From positions 1 through 64,000 of the forward strand of contig NZ_BAAALT010000008.1 of assembly GCF_039528515.1 (NCBI RefSeq): a DNA stretch of 64,000 bases. The letters run 5' to 3'. The stretch's first letter is position 1, and each line of letters starts with the position of its first letter. The notes under the pieces are model-generated. The model did no database searches. It worked only from the letters and a program-made list of their open reading frames with translations, and was not told where the DNA came from. Source of the DNA: Luedemannella flava. GTDB lineage: Bacteria; Actinomycetota; Actinomycetes; Mycobacteriales; Micromonosporaceae. The position numbers and the translations under genes are program-made. Below, one piece after another: positions 8,128-16,790 of this stretch.

Positions 8128-9828
8128 GTGTACGACGTGGTGATCATCGGTTCGGGGTTCGGCGGCAGCGTGGCCGCGCTGCGCCTCGCGGAGAAGGGCT
8201 ACCGGGTCGCCGTGGTGGAGGCTGGTCGCCGCTTCGCCGACCACGAACTGCCCCGCACGTCGTGGCGGCTGCGCCGGTTCCTGTGGGCGCCCGCCCTCGG
8301 CTGCCGAGGCATCCAGCGGATGGACTTCATCCGCGGCCGGCGCGGCGCCGGCGGGGTCCTCGTGCTGTCCGGGGCCGGCGTCGGCGGCGGCAGCCTCGTC
8401 TACGCCAACACGCTCTACGAGCCGCCCGCCGAGGTCTTCGCCGACCCTCAGTGGGCCTCGATCACCGACTGGGCGACCGAGCTGGCCCCGCACTACGACC
8501 AGGCGTCGCGGATGCTGGGCGTGACCCGCTACCCCCGGATGACGCCGGCCGACGACGCGCTGCTGTCCGTGGCGCGGCGCCTGGGCGTCTCGTCGTCGTT
8601 TCAGCTCACCCCGGTCGGTGTGCACCTGGGGTCGCCGGGTGTCACGGTGCCGGACCCGTATTTCGGTGGGGTCGGGCCTTCCCGGGCTGGCTGCCAGCAC
8701 TGCGGCTCGTGCATGACCGGGTGCCGCCACAACGCCAAGAACACCCTGGTCAAGAACTACCTCTACCTCGCCGAACGTGCAGGGGTGGAGATCATCGCGG
8801 ACACCTCGGCCACCGCGGTGGTCCCGCTCGGATCTGGGGAGTACGCCGTCACAACGGTTCGTTCCGGGTCTCTACTGCGCCGGCGGCGTCGCGAGCTGCG
8901 AGCCACTCAGGTGATCTTCGCGGCCGGGACGCTCGGGACGCAGCGGCTGCTGCACCGGATGCGGGCCACCGGCGCGCTGCCGTCGTTGTCGGACCGGGTC
9001 GGGGCGCTGACCCGGACCAACTCGGAGGCCGTGCTGGGCGCGTCCGTGCCGACCCGCGCGGCCCGCAAACGCGGCCTCGACTTCACCGAGGGCGTCGCGA
9101 TCACCAGCTCGATCCACCCGGACGCGGACACCCACATCGAGTCGGTCCGCTACGGCCGCGGCTCCAACGCGATGGCCCTGCTGCAGACGGTGCTGACCGA
9201 CGGCGGCCCGCGGCGGGCCCGGCGTTGGCTCGCGACCCTGCTGCGGCACCCGGTCACCGCGGCCCGCACCCTGTCGGTGCGCGGCTGGTCGCAGCGGACG
9301 GTCGTCGCGCTGGTCATGCAGACCCTCGACAACTCGCTGACCCTGGTGCAGCGGCGGAACCTGGTGGGCCGGTTGAAGCTCCGGGCCACGCCGGGGCACG
9401 GGGCCCCGAGCCCGGACTGGATCCCGGCCGGTAACAGGGCGGCCCGGCTGCTCGCCGAGGAGATCGACGGGGTGCCGGGCGGCTCGGTCACGGAGATCCT
9501 CTCGATGCCGGTCACGGCGCACATCCTGGGCGGTGCGGCGATCGGCGCGTCCCCGGCGTCCGGCGTCGTGGACGGGTACCACCGGGTGTTCGGGCATCCG
9601 GGGTTGCACGTCGTCGACGGTGCGGCGGTGCCGGCGAACCTCGGTGTGAACCCGTCTTTGACGATCGCGGCGCTGGCCGAGCGGGCGATGTCGTTCTGGC
9701 CGAACGTGGGCGAGGCCGACCCACGCCCGCCGCTGGGCGAGGCGTATAGACCGGTCGCGCCCGTAGCGCCGCGCAGCGAGGCGGTCCCGGCAGGCGCACC
9801 CGCAGCGCTACGACGCCCTCGTGATTAA
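8128..9828 (+). CDS. FAD-dependent oxidoreductase, ChoD-like (GMC superfamily)
   Basis: A 566-residue flavoprotein whose sequence tracks mycobacterial ChoD along its length: the FAD-binding GSGFGGSVAALRL at the N-terminus, GVGGGSLVYANTLYEPP, VPDPYFGGVGP, VLTRTNSE-like and SSIHPDADTHIE segments, and a C-terminal GVNPSLTIAALAERA. Annotated family members are often called cholesterol oxidase. A Cys cluster CxxCxxCxxxC (in CQHCGSCMTGCRHNAKN, about residues 190-205) resembles a ferredoxin-type iron-sulfur site. There is no secretion signal, so a cytoplasmic dehydrogenase or reductase role is as likely as sterol oxidation. Ends overlap the convergent next gene by four bases. Confidence 0.82.
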   Translation: MYDVVIIGSGFGGSVAALRLAEKGYRVAVVEAGRRFADHELPRTSWRLRRFLWAPALGCRGIQRMDFIRGRRGAGGVLVLSGAGVGGGSLVYANTLYEPPAEVFADPQWASITDWATELAPHYDQASRMLGVTRYPRMTPADDALLSVARRLGVSSSFQLTPVGVHLGSPGVTVPDPYFGGVGPSRAGCQHCGSCMTGCRHNAKNTLVKNYLYLAERAGVEIIADTSATAVVPLGSGEYAVTTVRSGSLLRRRRRELRATQVIFAAGTLGTQRLLHRMRATGALPSLSDRVGALTRTNSEAVLGASVPTRAARKRGLDFTEGVAITSSIHPDADTHIESVRYGRGSNAMALLQTVLTDGGPRRARRWLATLLRHPVTAARTLSVRGWSQRTVVALVMQTLDNSLTLVQRRNLVGRLKLRATPGHGAPSPDWIPAGNRAARLLAEEIDGVPGGSVTEILSMPVTAHILGGAAIGASPASGVVDGYHRVFGHPGLHVVDGAAVPANLGVNPSLTIAALAERAMSFWPNVGEADPRPPLGEAYRPVAPVAPRSEAVPAGAPAALRRPRD

Positions 9829-10730
9829 GGCCCCGTGTCGAGTCGTGCGAGTGCCTCGGGAGCGATGTCGAGCAAGTCGAGGCCGGCCGCGACCGTCAGG
9901 AGCAACTCGGCGTCATTGCCATCGAGATCGGTGAGATACAGGTCGCTGCTGCCGTACATCTGGGACAGGAACCGGCCGTCGACAATTGCCAACGAATTCC
10001 TCCACCGATCCTGAGAGTGGAGACGCCGCGTGGATCCGTCACGGACATCCACGAGATCTGCGGGCGGGGAAAACTCCTCGCTCGGCTCATCGACAAGGAT
10101 CACGTGGTGGTCGTCGACCCATGAGCCGTTCGTACAGCCCACTATGGCTCGGCGCTCGTAGTGACGCAGGACAGCGCCGGAACGAACGTTTACGATCACC
10201 GTAGCCACGCCATCGATATGCGTGAGGTAGTAGGTGGCTGCGACCATGTCGCCGCTGGGCGACCACGCGATAACAGCCTCGTTCAGCGAAGCTCCTCCAG
10301 CGCCCGACCAAGCGCGCCGCCGGGTCAGGGCTTCGAGGTCCACAAGATCGATACAGACGACCTCATCATCGTCGTCGCTCAGCGTCGCGACGGTTCGCCC
10401 ATCGGGAGCAACTGCCGCAAGGACGTCGAAGTAGCCGTCGGGCCTGTAGAGGCGGCGATTGTGGCCGTCTGCCAAGCGGTGAAGGACAAGCAGCATGGTC
10501 CGGCCGCCGTCCTCGAGAACAGAGAACAGCAAGTACCGGCCGTCGTGCGACAGCGCAAGCGGACGCAGGATGCCGTCCGAAGGAACGCCCGCGAAGGCTG
10601 CAAAGCGGCCGGTGTCAGCGTCCAGGAGCAAGATCCGCTCCACGCCCGCGCTGGTGGCACGCGCCGCAAGCGCAGCGCGTGCCACCGGCCGCTCGGGCGT
10701 CTCGCGGTCGAGGGTCCAAGGTTTGCTCAT
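9825..10730 (-). CDS. Beta-propeller-like protein of unknown function
   Basis: A 301-residue protein with repeating beta-strand units of the WD40/TolB-like kind: SHDGRYLLFSV, APDGRTVATLSDD, SPSGDMVAATYYL and DLYLTDLDGNDAELL all have the aromatic/Asp-Gly turns of propeller blades. No signal peptide or catalytic motif was found. Its ATG overlaps the TGA of the upstream membrane-protein gene as ATGA, so the two are translationally coupled and probably work together. Codon use looks somewhat less GC-biased than in neighbouring core genes. No function can be named. Confidence 0.6.
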   Translation of the reverse strand: MSKPWTLDRETPERPVARAALAARATSAGVERILLLDADTGRFAAFAGVPSDGILRPLALSHDGRYLLFSVLEDGGRTMLLVLHRLADGHNRRLYRPDGYFDVLAAVAPDGRTVATLSDDDDEVVCIDLVDLEALTRRRAWSGAGGASLNEAVIAWSPSGDMVAATYYLTHIDGVATVIVNVRSGAVLRHYERRAIVGCTNGSWVDDHHVILVDEPSEEFSPPADLVDVRDGSTRRLHSQDRWRNSLAIVDGRFLSQMYGSSDLYLTDLDGNDAELLLTVAAGLDLLDIAPEALARLDTGP

Positions 10731-12091
10731 AGTCGGGGCGAGGCGCGGAGGAAGACGACGGCGGCCTTGTCCTCGACGGCGAGGCGCCAGCGTGGGTCGG
10801 TGCGCAGGCCCGCGACCCGGGAGTCGGTGGATCGCACCAGGACACAGGTGACGCCACGGGCGACGATGTCGTCGACCGACAGGCTGCTCAGCTCCGTGAT
10901 GAGTGCGGCGCCGTAGAGGTCGCTCCGGGAGTCCAGGCTCACCGGCACGTCGGGCCGCGCGAGGATCACCATTCCGCCCAGCACGTAGGAGTTGAACAGC
11001 TTGCAGCCGGAAGGCAGCGCCGCCGTGAGCTCCGTGCCGTAGGCCGAGCGCCCGGGTTGAGCCAGCGCCGCCCCGGCTGGTGCGAGCATCGCCGCGACAG
11101 CCACAGAGACCACCGCGATCAGCCAGCGTCGCCGTCGTTCCAGGACGGCCGCCACGGCCGGCAGACCGGCGGCAGAAGCGACGAGGGGCAGTGCCACCGC
11201 GCCGGTGATGGGCAGGAACCGGACCATCGTGGCGCCGGCGACCGCCAAGGCGATGACGATGAGCGCCGGTCCCCACCACCGGCGGACGATCGCCACCGCG
11301 ACGGCGGCCGCGGCGACCACGAGCATGGCGACGTCCTGCCAGTTCGACAGGGTCATCGGGGCCCACTCCTTGATGGTCGCGGACGCGTCGCGCACCCGCG
11401 AGGCCTGCGTGAACACGTCCAGACCGTAGGGGTTGACGACGGCGCCGACCACGCTCGCGGCGGCCAGGCCCGCGTAGCGCCACCAGGCGGGTGACCGCCG
11501 ACCGGCGGTGACGGCGTCCGCGGCGCAGAGGATGGCGACGATGAGGACGCCGAGGGTCGCGGCGGCGTGGAGGTTGACCCAGACCACCTGGAGGGCGACC
11601 ACGCCGACCAGGCCGGCGAGCGCGGACCGTGCACGGTTGAGAACGAGTCCCACGAGCAGGATCAGCAGCGGCACTGCCGCGTAGTCCACCAGATGGGGAC
11701 GTGAACTGAACCAGGGAATGAAAAGGACAGTCCCGGCAACCAGCACCACAACCACCGCCGCCGGCGGGGCTGCCCAGGCGCGGGCCAGCAGCAGCATGGC
11801 GCCCAGCGCCAGCCAGGCGAACACCGCGCCGAGCAGCGCGGCACCGGCCATCCCACCGAGGTGGTGGGCGCCGGCCAGGAGCACGTCGTAGCCCCACGAG
11901 TTCAGCACCCAGGGGCGGCCAGGGACGGTCCAGGAGAACGGGTCCGCGGCTGGCAGGCGTCCGGTGTCCCAGATCAGCTGTCCGGTCCGGATCTGCCACC
12001 ACGGGTCGGAGTCGACGAGCTTGCCGGCGGAGATCGCGGCGGACGGCGCCAGGGCGAGCCAGGCCAGGAGCCAGCGGACCCTGTCCGTCAT
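10727..12091 (-). CDS. Multi-pass membrane protein resembling GT-C glycosyltransferases
   Basis: A 454-residue integral membrane protein with roughly ten hydrophobic segments. The N-terminal extracytoplasmic loop DSDPWWQIRTGQLIWDTG followed by DPFSWT resembles the first loop of GT-C-type polyprenyl-phosphate-dependent transferases and related uncharacterised proteins. The last 100 residues are soluble and include GCKLFNSYVLGG and DSRSDLYGA. AGGAGGGG just upstream selects ATG 12091 over an ATG 30 bases earlier. It is followed by the coupled propeller gene. Transferase activity is an inference from the loop pattern only. Confidence 0.65.
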   Translation of the reverse strand: MTDRVRWLLAWLALAPSAAISAGKLVDSDPWWQIRTGQLIWDTGRLPAADPFSWTVPGRPWVLNSWGYDVLLAGAHHLGGMAGAALLGAVFAWLALGAMLLLARAWAAPPAAVVVVLVAGTVLFIPWFSSRPHLVDYAAVPLLILLVGLVLNRARSALAGLVGVVALQVVWVNLHAAATLGVLIVAILCAADAVTAGRRSPAWWRYAGLAAASVVGAVVNPYGLDVFTQASRVRDASATIKEWAPMTLSNWQDVAMLVVAAAAVAVAIVRRWWGPALIVIALAVAGATMVRFLPITGAVALPLVASAAGLPAVAAVLERRRRWLIAVVSVAVAAMLAPAGAALAQPGRSAYGTELTAALPSGCKLFNSYVLGGMVILARPDVPVSLDSRSDLYGAALITELSSLSVDDIVARGVTCVLVRSTDSRVAGLRTDPRWRLAVEDKAAVVFLRASPRL

Positions 12092-12162
12092 GTCCCCTCC
12101 TGCCCGGTCGTCGAGGGCTGCCATGATGTCACGCCACCGGAGGAGGCGCCGGCAGGCCTCGG

Positions 12163-12168
12163 TAGGCT
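12163..12168 (+). promoter_or_regulatory. -10 element TAGGCT of a leaderless guaA transcript
   Basis: TAGGCT ends seven bases before ATG 12176. This spacing places the transcription start on the start codon and favours that ATG over the in-frame ATG at 12170. Confidence 0.6.
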
Positions 12169-12175
12169 CATGCGC

Positions 12176-13729
12176 ATGAGCATTCCGCGGCCGGTTCTTG
12201 TTGTTGACTTCGGCGCCCAGTACGCCCAGCTGATCGCGCGGCGGGTGCGTGAGGCCAAGGTCTATTCGGAGATCGTGCCGCACACGATGCCGGCCGCCGA
12301 GATGCTGGCGAAGCAGCCGGCGGCCGTGATCCTGTCGGGCGGGCCGTCGAGCGTGTACGAGCCGGGCGCGCCCCAGATCGACGCCGCCCTCTTCGACAGC
12401 GACGTGCCGGTGTTCGGCATCTGCTACGGCTTCCAGGCGATGGCCCAGGTCCTCGGCGGCACGGTCAGCCACACCGGACTGCGGGAGTACGGGCGCACCG
12501 AGCTGACCGCGTCGCCCGAGTCGAGCACGCTCTTCGGCGGGCTCCCCGGCGAGCAGCGGGTGTGGATGAGCCACGGCGACAGCGTCACGGCCGCCCCGGC
12601 CGGGTTCGCGGTGACGGCCAGTACGGCCGGCGCGCCGGTCGCCGCCTTCGAGGACCTGGCGACCCGCCGGGCCGGGGTGCAGTTCCACCCCGAGGTCGCG
12701 CACACGCCCTACGGCCAGGCCGTACTCGAGCGGTTTCTGCATGAGGTCGCCGGCATCGCGCCTGCCTGGACCAGCGACAACATCATCGACGAGCAGGTCG
12801 CGGCGATCCGGGCCAAGGTCGGCGGCGGGCGGGTGATCTGCGGGCTGTCCGGCGGGGTCGACTCGGCGGTGGCCGCCGCCCTGGTGCACAAGGCCGTCGG
12901 CGACCAGCTGACCTGTGTCTTCGTCGACCACGGGCTGCTGCGCGCGGGCGAGGCCGAGCAGGTCGAGAAGGACTACGTGGCGGCGACCGGCATCAACCTC
13001 AAGGTCGTCGACGCGGCCGACCGGTTCCTCGGCGCGCTGGCCGGGGTCACGGACCCCGAGACCAAGCGCAAGATCATTGGCCGGGAGTTCATCCGGGTCT
13101 TCGAGCAGGCCGCGCGCGAGCTGGAGTCGGAGAGCCACGTCGAGTTCCTCGTGCAGGGCACGCTGTACCCGGACGTGGTCGAGTCCGGCGGCGGCACCGG
13201 CACGGCGAACATCAAGTCGCACCACAACGTGGGTGGCCTCCCCGACGACCTGGCGTTCACGTTGGTCGAGCCGCTGCGCACGCTCTTCAAGGACGAGGTC
13301 CGCACCGTCGGCTCGCAGCTCGGGCTGCCGGACGCGATCGTGTGGCGGCACCCGTTCCCGGGCCCCGGCCTGGCCATCCGGATCATCGGCGAGGTCACCC
13401 GCGACCGGCTCGACCTGCTGCGCCAGGCCGACCACATCGCCCGCGAGGAGCTGACCGCGTCCGGCCTCGACCGCGACGTGTGGCAGTTCCCCGTCGTGCT
13501 GCTGGCCGACGTGCGGTCGGTCGGCGTGCAGGGCGACGGGCGCACCTACGGCCACCCGGTCGTGTTGCGGCCCGTGTCCAGCGACGACGCGATGACCGCC
13601 GACTGGTCGCGGCTGCCGCACGACCTCATCGCGCGCATCTCGAACCGCATCACCAACGAGGTGCCGGGCGTCAACCGCGTCGTGCTCGACGTGACGAGCA
13701 AGCCGCCGGGCACCATCGAATGGGAGTGA
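12176..13729 (+). CDS. guaA: GMP synthase (glutamine-hydrolysing)
   Basis: Converts XMP to GMP with ATP and glutamine. The 517-residue protein has a class I glutamine amidotransferase domain (1-190) with catalytic Cys near 83 in FGICYGFQAM and the His/Glu pair in VQFHPEVAH. An ATP pyrophosphatase domain follows with PP-loop GLSGGVDSA near 226, and then the C-terminal dimerisation domain ending in SKPPGTIEWE. There is no Shine-Dalgarno; the upstream TAGGCT supports a leaderless start at 12176. It completes the guanylate branch begun by guaB. Confidence 0.96.
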   Translation: MSIPRPVLVVDFGAQYAQLIARRVREAKVYSEIVPHTMPAAEMLAKQPAAVILSGGPSSVYEPGAPQIDAALFDSDVPVFGICYGFQAMAQVLGGTVSHTGLREYGRTELTASPESSTLFGGLPGEQRVWMSHGDSVTAAPAGFAVTASTAGAPVAAFEDLATRRAGVQFHPEVAHTPYGQAVLERFLHEVAGIAPAWTSDNIIDEQVAAIRAKVGGGRVICGLSGGVDSAVAAALVHKAVGDQLTCVFVDHGLLRAGEAEQVEKDYVAATGINLKVVDAADRFLGALAGVTDPETKRKIIGREFIRVFEQAARELESESHVEFLVQGTLYPDVVESGGGTGTANIKSHHNVGGLPDDLAFTLVEPLRTLFKDEVRTVGSQLGLPDAIVWRHPFPGPGLAIRIIGEVTRDRLDLLRQADHIAREELTASGLDRDVWQFPVVLLADVRSVGVQGDGRTYGHPVVLRPVSSDDAMTADWSRLPHDLIARISNRITNEVPGVNRVVLDVTSKPPGTIEWE

Positions 13730-13737
13730 CCGGGCCG

Positions 13738-13743
13738 TAGGCT
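13738..13743 (+). promoter_or_regulatory. -10 element TAGGCT of leaderless prepilin peptidase transcript
   Basis: TAGGCT lies six bases before GTG 13750 and only eight bases past the guaA stop. The pilus cluster therefore appears to have its own promoter abutting guaA. Confidence 0.55.
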
Positions 13744-13749
13744 GCCCGG

Positions 13750-14565
13750 GTGTCCGCTGTCGTCGTCGCCTGCGTCGCGCTGCTCGCCGCCGCCACGGGG
13801 CCGGTGCTGCGAGGGTTGATCGTGCGGTACTCGGTGCCGCACGTCAGCGAACCGGAGCCGGTTGCGGCGGCGGCCCATGCCGACGCCGACCCGGGCCAGC
13901 CCGACGCGTATGAGCCGCCGGCGTGGCGTCGGGACTGCCCCGGGTGCCAGCGCGCGCTGCCCGGCGCCCGGTGGCGCGGTGTGGCCGGGCCGCTCGCCCC
14001 GACCGGGCGGTGCCCTGGCTGTGCCGCGCGGATCGGGCCCGCACCGTGGCTGGTCGAAATCATGGCGGGCACGGTGTGTGGCCTGCTGGCCTGGCGGATC
14101 GCGGAACCGTGGACGCTCGCCGCGCTGTGCTGGTTCGCGCTGGCGGGCGTCGCGCTGACCTTCGTCGACGTCGCCGTGCACCGACTGCCGGATCCGCTGA
14201 CGCTGCCCACGTACGTCGGCCTCTTGGCGCTGCTCGCCATCGCGGCGCTCGTGGCGGGCGAACCGGGGCGGCTCGGCGTCGCGTTCCTGTCCGGCCTGGG
14301 CGTCTGCGCGTTCTATTTTGTCCTCGTGCTCATCTCGCCGGCCGGCATGGGACTGGGCGACGTGAAGCTCGGACTGAGCACCGGAACGGCGCTCGGCTGG
14401 GCCGGTTGGGTGGTCGCCGTGTACGGCACGGCGCTCGGCATCCTTCTCGGGGGTCTTGCCGCGCTGGTCCTAATGGCCGTGCGGCGGGTCGGCCGCAAGG
14501 ATGAGTTGCCACACGGCCCATTCATGCTCGTCGGTGCGCTGGTCATGGCGTTGCTCGTCGGATGA
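13750..14565 (+). CDS. A24 prepilin peptidase of the Tad system
   Basis: A 271-residue integral membrane aspartic protease expected to cleave Flp prepilin leaders. The two catalytic aspartates are in FVDVAVHRLPDPLT and in the family motif GLGDVKLG. A cytoplasmic loop carries two CxxC pairs (CPGCQ near 60 and CPGCAARIG near 88), the zinc site seen in bifunctional PilD-type enzymes. About seven hydrophobic segments are visible. GTG 13750 fits the leaderless promoter. It opens the pilus locus and has the substrate pilin 205 bp downstream. Confidence 0.88.
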   Translation: MSAVVVACVALLAAATGPVLRGLIVRYSVPHVSEPEPVAAAAHADADPGQPDAYEPPAWRRDCPGCQRALPGARWRGVAGPLAPTGRCPGCAARIGPAPWLVEIMAGTVCGLLAWRIAEPWTLAALCWFALAGVALTFVDVAVHRLPDPLTLPTYVGLLALLAIAALVAGEPGRLGVAFLSGLGVCAFYFVLVLISPAGMGLGDVKLGLSTGTALGWAGWVVAVYGTALGILLGGLAALVLMAVRRVGRKDELPHGPFMLVGALVMALLVG

Positions 14566-14770
14566 GTCCTCACCGCCTTGCGATCGAGTCAGCCGAATGG
14601 CTGCTCAAACCTGCTGATCGGTGGTTAAAGACGAGGTGAGCGACCCAGGGCCAATAGTCGGCTACCTGACAGCGACGCTGTGGACGAATGCGGGACCGTC
14701 GTCAGGTTCCGCGCGACGCGCGGTCGCCCGGGTCGCCGCTCGGGCGGTTGCACGACATTGGAGAAGTCCT

Positions 14771-14971
14771 GTGAAGAAGCTTCAGGCTAGGCTGCGCACC
14801 CCGATCGCGCGCCGCGACAAGGGCGCGTCCGCGGTCGAGTACGGCCTGCTCGTCGCGCTCATCGCCGTCGTGATCGCGGGCGCGGTGTACCTGCTCGGTG
14901 ACACCCTGAGCGACCGGTTCAACACCGTGCAGCAGTGTGTCGCCAAGAACGCGCCCAGCGCCAACTGCTGA
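14771..14971 (+). CDS. flp: Flp-family type IVb pilin
   Basis: A 66-residue prepilin. A basic leader ends at RRDKG, the peptidase site, followed by ASAVEYGLLVALIAVVIAGAVYLL, the Flp hydrophobic segment with Glu at mature position 5 and the adjacent Tyr. The C-terminal tail has two Cys that could form a disulfide. GTG 14771 follows GGAGAAG. A strong hairpin directly after the stop may terminate most transcripts, giving more pilin than assembly proteins. Confidence 0.9.
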   Translation: MKKLQARLRTPIARRDKGASAVEYGLLVALIAVVIAGAVYLLGDTLSDRFNTVQQCVAKNAPSANC

Positions 14972-14982
14972 TCCATCGGCGT

Positions 14983-15019
14983 GGCCGCGCCGATGAGAGT
15001 CGATCTCGTCGGCGCGGCC
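14983..15019 (+). terminator. Hairpin terminator after the pilin gene
   Basis: Arms starting GGCCGCGCCGA (14983) and ending TCGGCGCGGCC (15019) enclose an inner GAGA/TCTC stem. It starts 12 bases after the flp stop and precedes a T/C-rich stretch, consistent with partial termination inside the cluster. Confidence 0.6.
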
Positions 15020-15180
15020 TCTCTGTCCCCTGTTCTCCTGTCAGGTGCCCGATTGCGGGTGTGCTATCGGGCCCGGCATAGTGATCGTCGCGCGCGCGGT
15101 GACCTGCCGTGACGTGGGGCGATGTGCCGTTCGCCGCGGACATCCGGCATAGGGCGACACGTTCCGAGGTGGGTCTGACG

Positions 15181-15567
15181 ATGGTGCACAGACGGCGCGA
15201 CCGGGGGGCCGCCGCAGTCGAGTTCGCGCTTGTGTTGCCCGTACTTCTGATTCTGGTTTTCGGGATCATCGACTTCGGGCGGATGCTCAACGCGAAGATC
15301 ACCCTTACCCAGGCTGCCCGTGAGGGCGCCCGGGCCGCCGCCGTCAGCAGTTACGCCAACGGTGTCAAGTGGACCCGCGACGCGGCCAACGGCTCGCTCG
15401 GGACGCTCAACCCCACCGTCGAGTCGTGCGCCGACGACGCGACCCGCGTCGCCGCGCGCGTGCGGGTCAGTTACGACTTCACGTTCGTCACCCCGATCGG
15501 CGCGCTCATCGGCTCGAGCAGCACGATGACGCTGACCTCCGAATCGGTGAGTCCGTGCATCCGTTGA
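15181..15567 (+). CDS. tadE: TadE-like minor pseudopilin
   Basis: A 128-residue TadE-type protein. After a short basic leader RRRDRG comes AAAVEFALVLPVLLILVFGIIDFG, the TadE signature with Glu after the cleavage site, then the conserved QAAREGARAAAV helix. It is probably processed by the prepilin peptidase and sits in or at the base of the pilus. ATG 15181 is chosen; a GTG ten bases earlier is out of frame. Its end overlaps the next gene by 13 bases. Confidence 0.85.
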   Translation: MVHRRRDRGAAAVEFALVLPVLLILVFGIIDFGRMLNAKITLTQAAREGARAAAVSSYANGVKWTRDAANGSLGTLNPTVESCADDATRVAARVRVSYDFTFVTPIGALIGSSSTMTLTSESVSPCIR

Positions 15568-16751
15568 CGTCAGGCCCGTCCCGTCCGCCGGTGCTGATCG
15601 GCTGGCTGTCGCGCAGGCTGGGCCGCCGCGACCGGGGCGCGGTGGCGGTGACGGTGCTCATCCTGCTCGCGAGCGGCGCGCTGCTGGGCTTCGCCGCGCT
15701 GGCTGTCGACGTGGGCACCCTGTACGTCGAGCGGCAGCAACTGCAGAGCGGCGCCGACTCGGCGGCGCTCGCCGTAGGCAACGCCTGCGCCCGCCGCCGG
15801 ACGGCGTGCGACCAGTTCAACGATCCTGGCGTCCTGCCGCTGGCCCGGCAGTGGGCGAACGCCAACGCGGACGACGGCACGACGGAGGTGCTGCACGTCT
15901 GCGGCCGGGACCGGCGCGGCGCGCTGCCGTCCTGCAACTCGTACCCCCCGCCGTCGAACCTGACGCGGTGCGTCGGCAACCGGCCGTCCGGCTCCACGGA
16001 CTGGTACGTCGAGGTGTACGTCGGCACGTTGCGCGGCAGCGGGCAGACCCTGCTGCCGCCCGTGTTCTCCAGCGGCATCGGCGTTGGCGGCACGTCGGTC
16101 GGCGCCTGCGCGCGCGCGTCCTGGCAGACCACCACCACCGGCTTCCTGGGCTTCGGCATCTCCTTCTGCATGTACAGCTGGGCCAGCGCCAACGGTGGGT
16201 TCGCCACCACTCCCGAGATCGCGAAGATGGACGTCTTCGACACGAGCGGGCAGTTCGACTACGGCAGCAGCAATCCGCCGCCGCCATCGGGTGACCACCG
16301 GGAGGACTGTGCGGACGGGCCCCCGACCGGCTGGAACGAGCCGCCGGACTTCGCCTGGTTCGCGTCCAACAGTCGTTGCCTGACCACGCTCGTCGGCGGT
16401 TCCGCCGACACCGGTCCCCGCTGGTCGCCGGCCTGCACCAACCTGCTGCACGACGCCTGGCTCGGCCACGACCGGATCCGCCTGCCGGTGTACGACGGGA
16501 TGAAGGGCACGGGCCCGAGCGCCGAGTACCACGTCATCGGGTACGTGGAGTTCTACGTCTTCGGCTACCGGGGCGGGGCCGCGCCATTCGACCGGGCGCC
16601 CAACTGGGTGCCCAACTTCCCCTGGCAACCACCCGCACCCGACTACGCCTGCCCGCCTGGCGACGAATGCATCGTCGGGCAGGTAACCACCGCCCTCATC
16701 GCGAGCACCAGCGGCGGCGGGCGTACTCGCAGCGTCACCCTCACCGGCTAG
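15555..16751 (+). CDS. TadG-like Flp pilus assembly protein
   Basis: A 398-residue protein with the TadE/G-like N-terminus: basic RRLGRRDRG, then AVAVTVLILLASGALLGFAALAVDVG and the YVERQQLQSGADSAALA block typical of TadG. The rest is a large Cys-containing exported domain with no clear von Willebrand fold by eye, rich in Gly, Pro and Trp. GTG 15555 gives a 13-base overlap with tadE, suggesting coupling. It probably anchors or modulates the pilus at the cell surface. Confidence 0.78.
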   Translation: MHPLTSGPSRPPVLIGWLSRRLGRRDRGAVAVTVLILLASGALLGFAALAVDVGTLYVERQQLQSGADSAALAVGNACARRRTACDQFNDPGVLPLARQWANANADDGTTEVLHVCGRDRRGALPSCNSYPPPSNLTRCVGNRPSGSTDWYVEVYVGTLRGSGQTLLPPVFSSGIGVGGTSVGACARASWQTTTTGFLGFGISFCMYSWASANGGFATTPEIAKMDVFDTSGQFDYGSSNPPPPSGDHREDCADGPPTGWNEPPDFAWFASNSRCLTTLVGGSADTGPRWSPACTNLLHDAWLGHDRIRLPVYDGMKGTGPSAEYHVIGYVEFYVFGYRGGAAPFDRAPNWVPNFPWQPPAPDYACPPGDECIVGQVTTALIASTSGGGRTRSVTLTG

Positions 16752-16790
16752 CATGTCCGCACGTCACGACCTAGATCAGGACTTCCTCAC

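Noticed and set aside
8128..9828. Naming the gene choD and calling it a cholesterol oxidase
   Set aside because: Similarity to ChoD is clear, but the Cys cluster, lack of export signal and context do not support a sterol substrate.
10731..12002. Upstream extension of the beta-propeller frame
   Set aside because: It is an Arg/Gly/Pro-rich shadow of the membrane-protein gene; the ATGA overlap at 10727-10730 gives the natural start.
12092..13621. Upstream extension of the minus-strand membrane-protein frame across guaA
   Set aside because: The sequence opposite guaA has no homology-like features; an AGGAGGGG ribosome binding site marks the real start at 12091.
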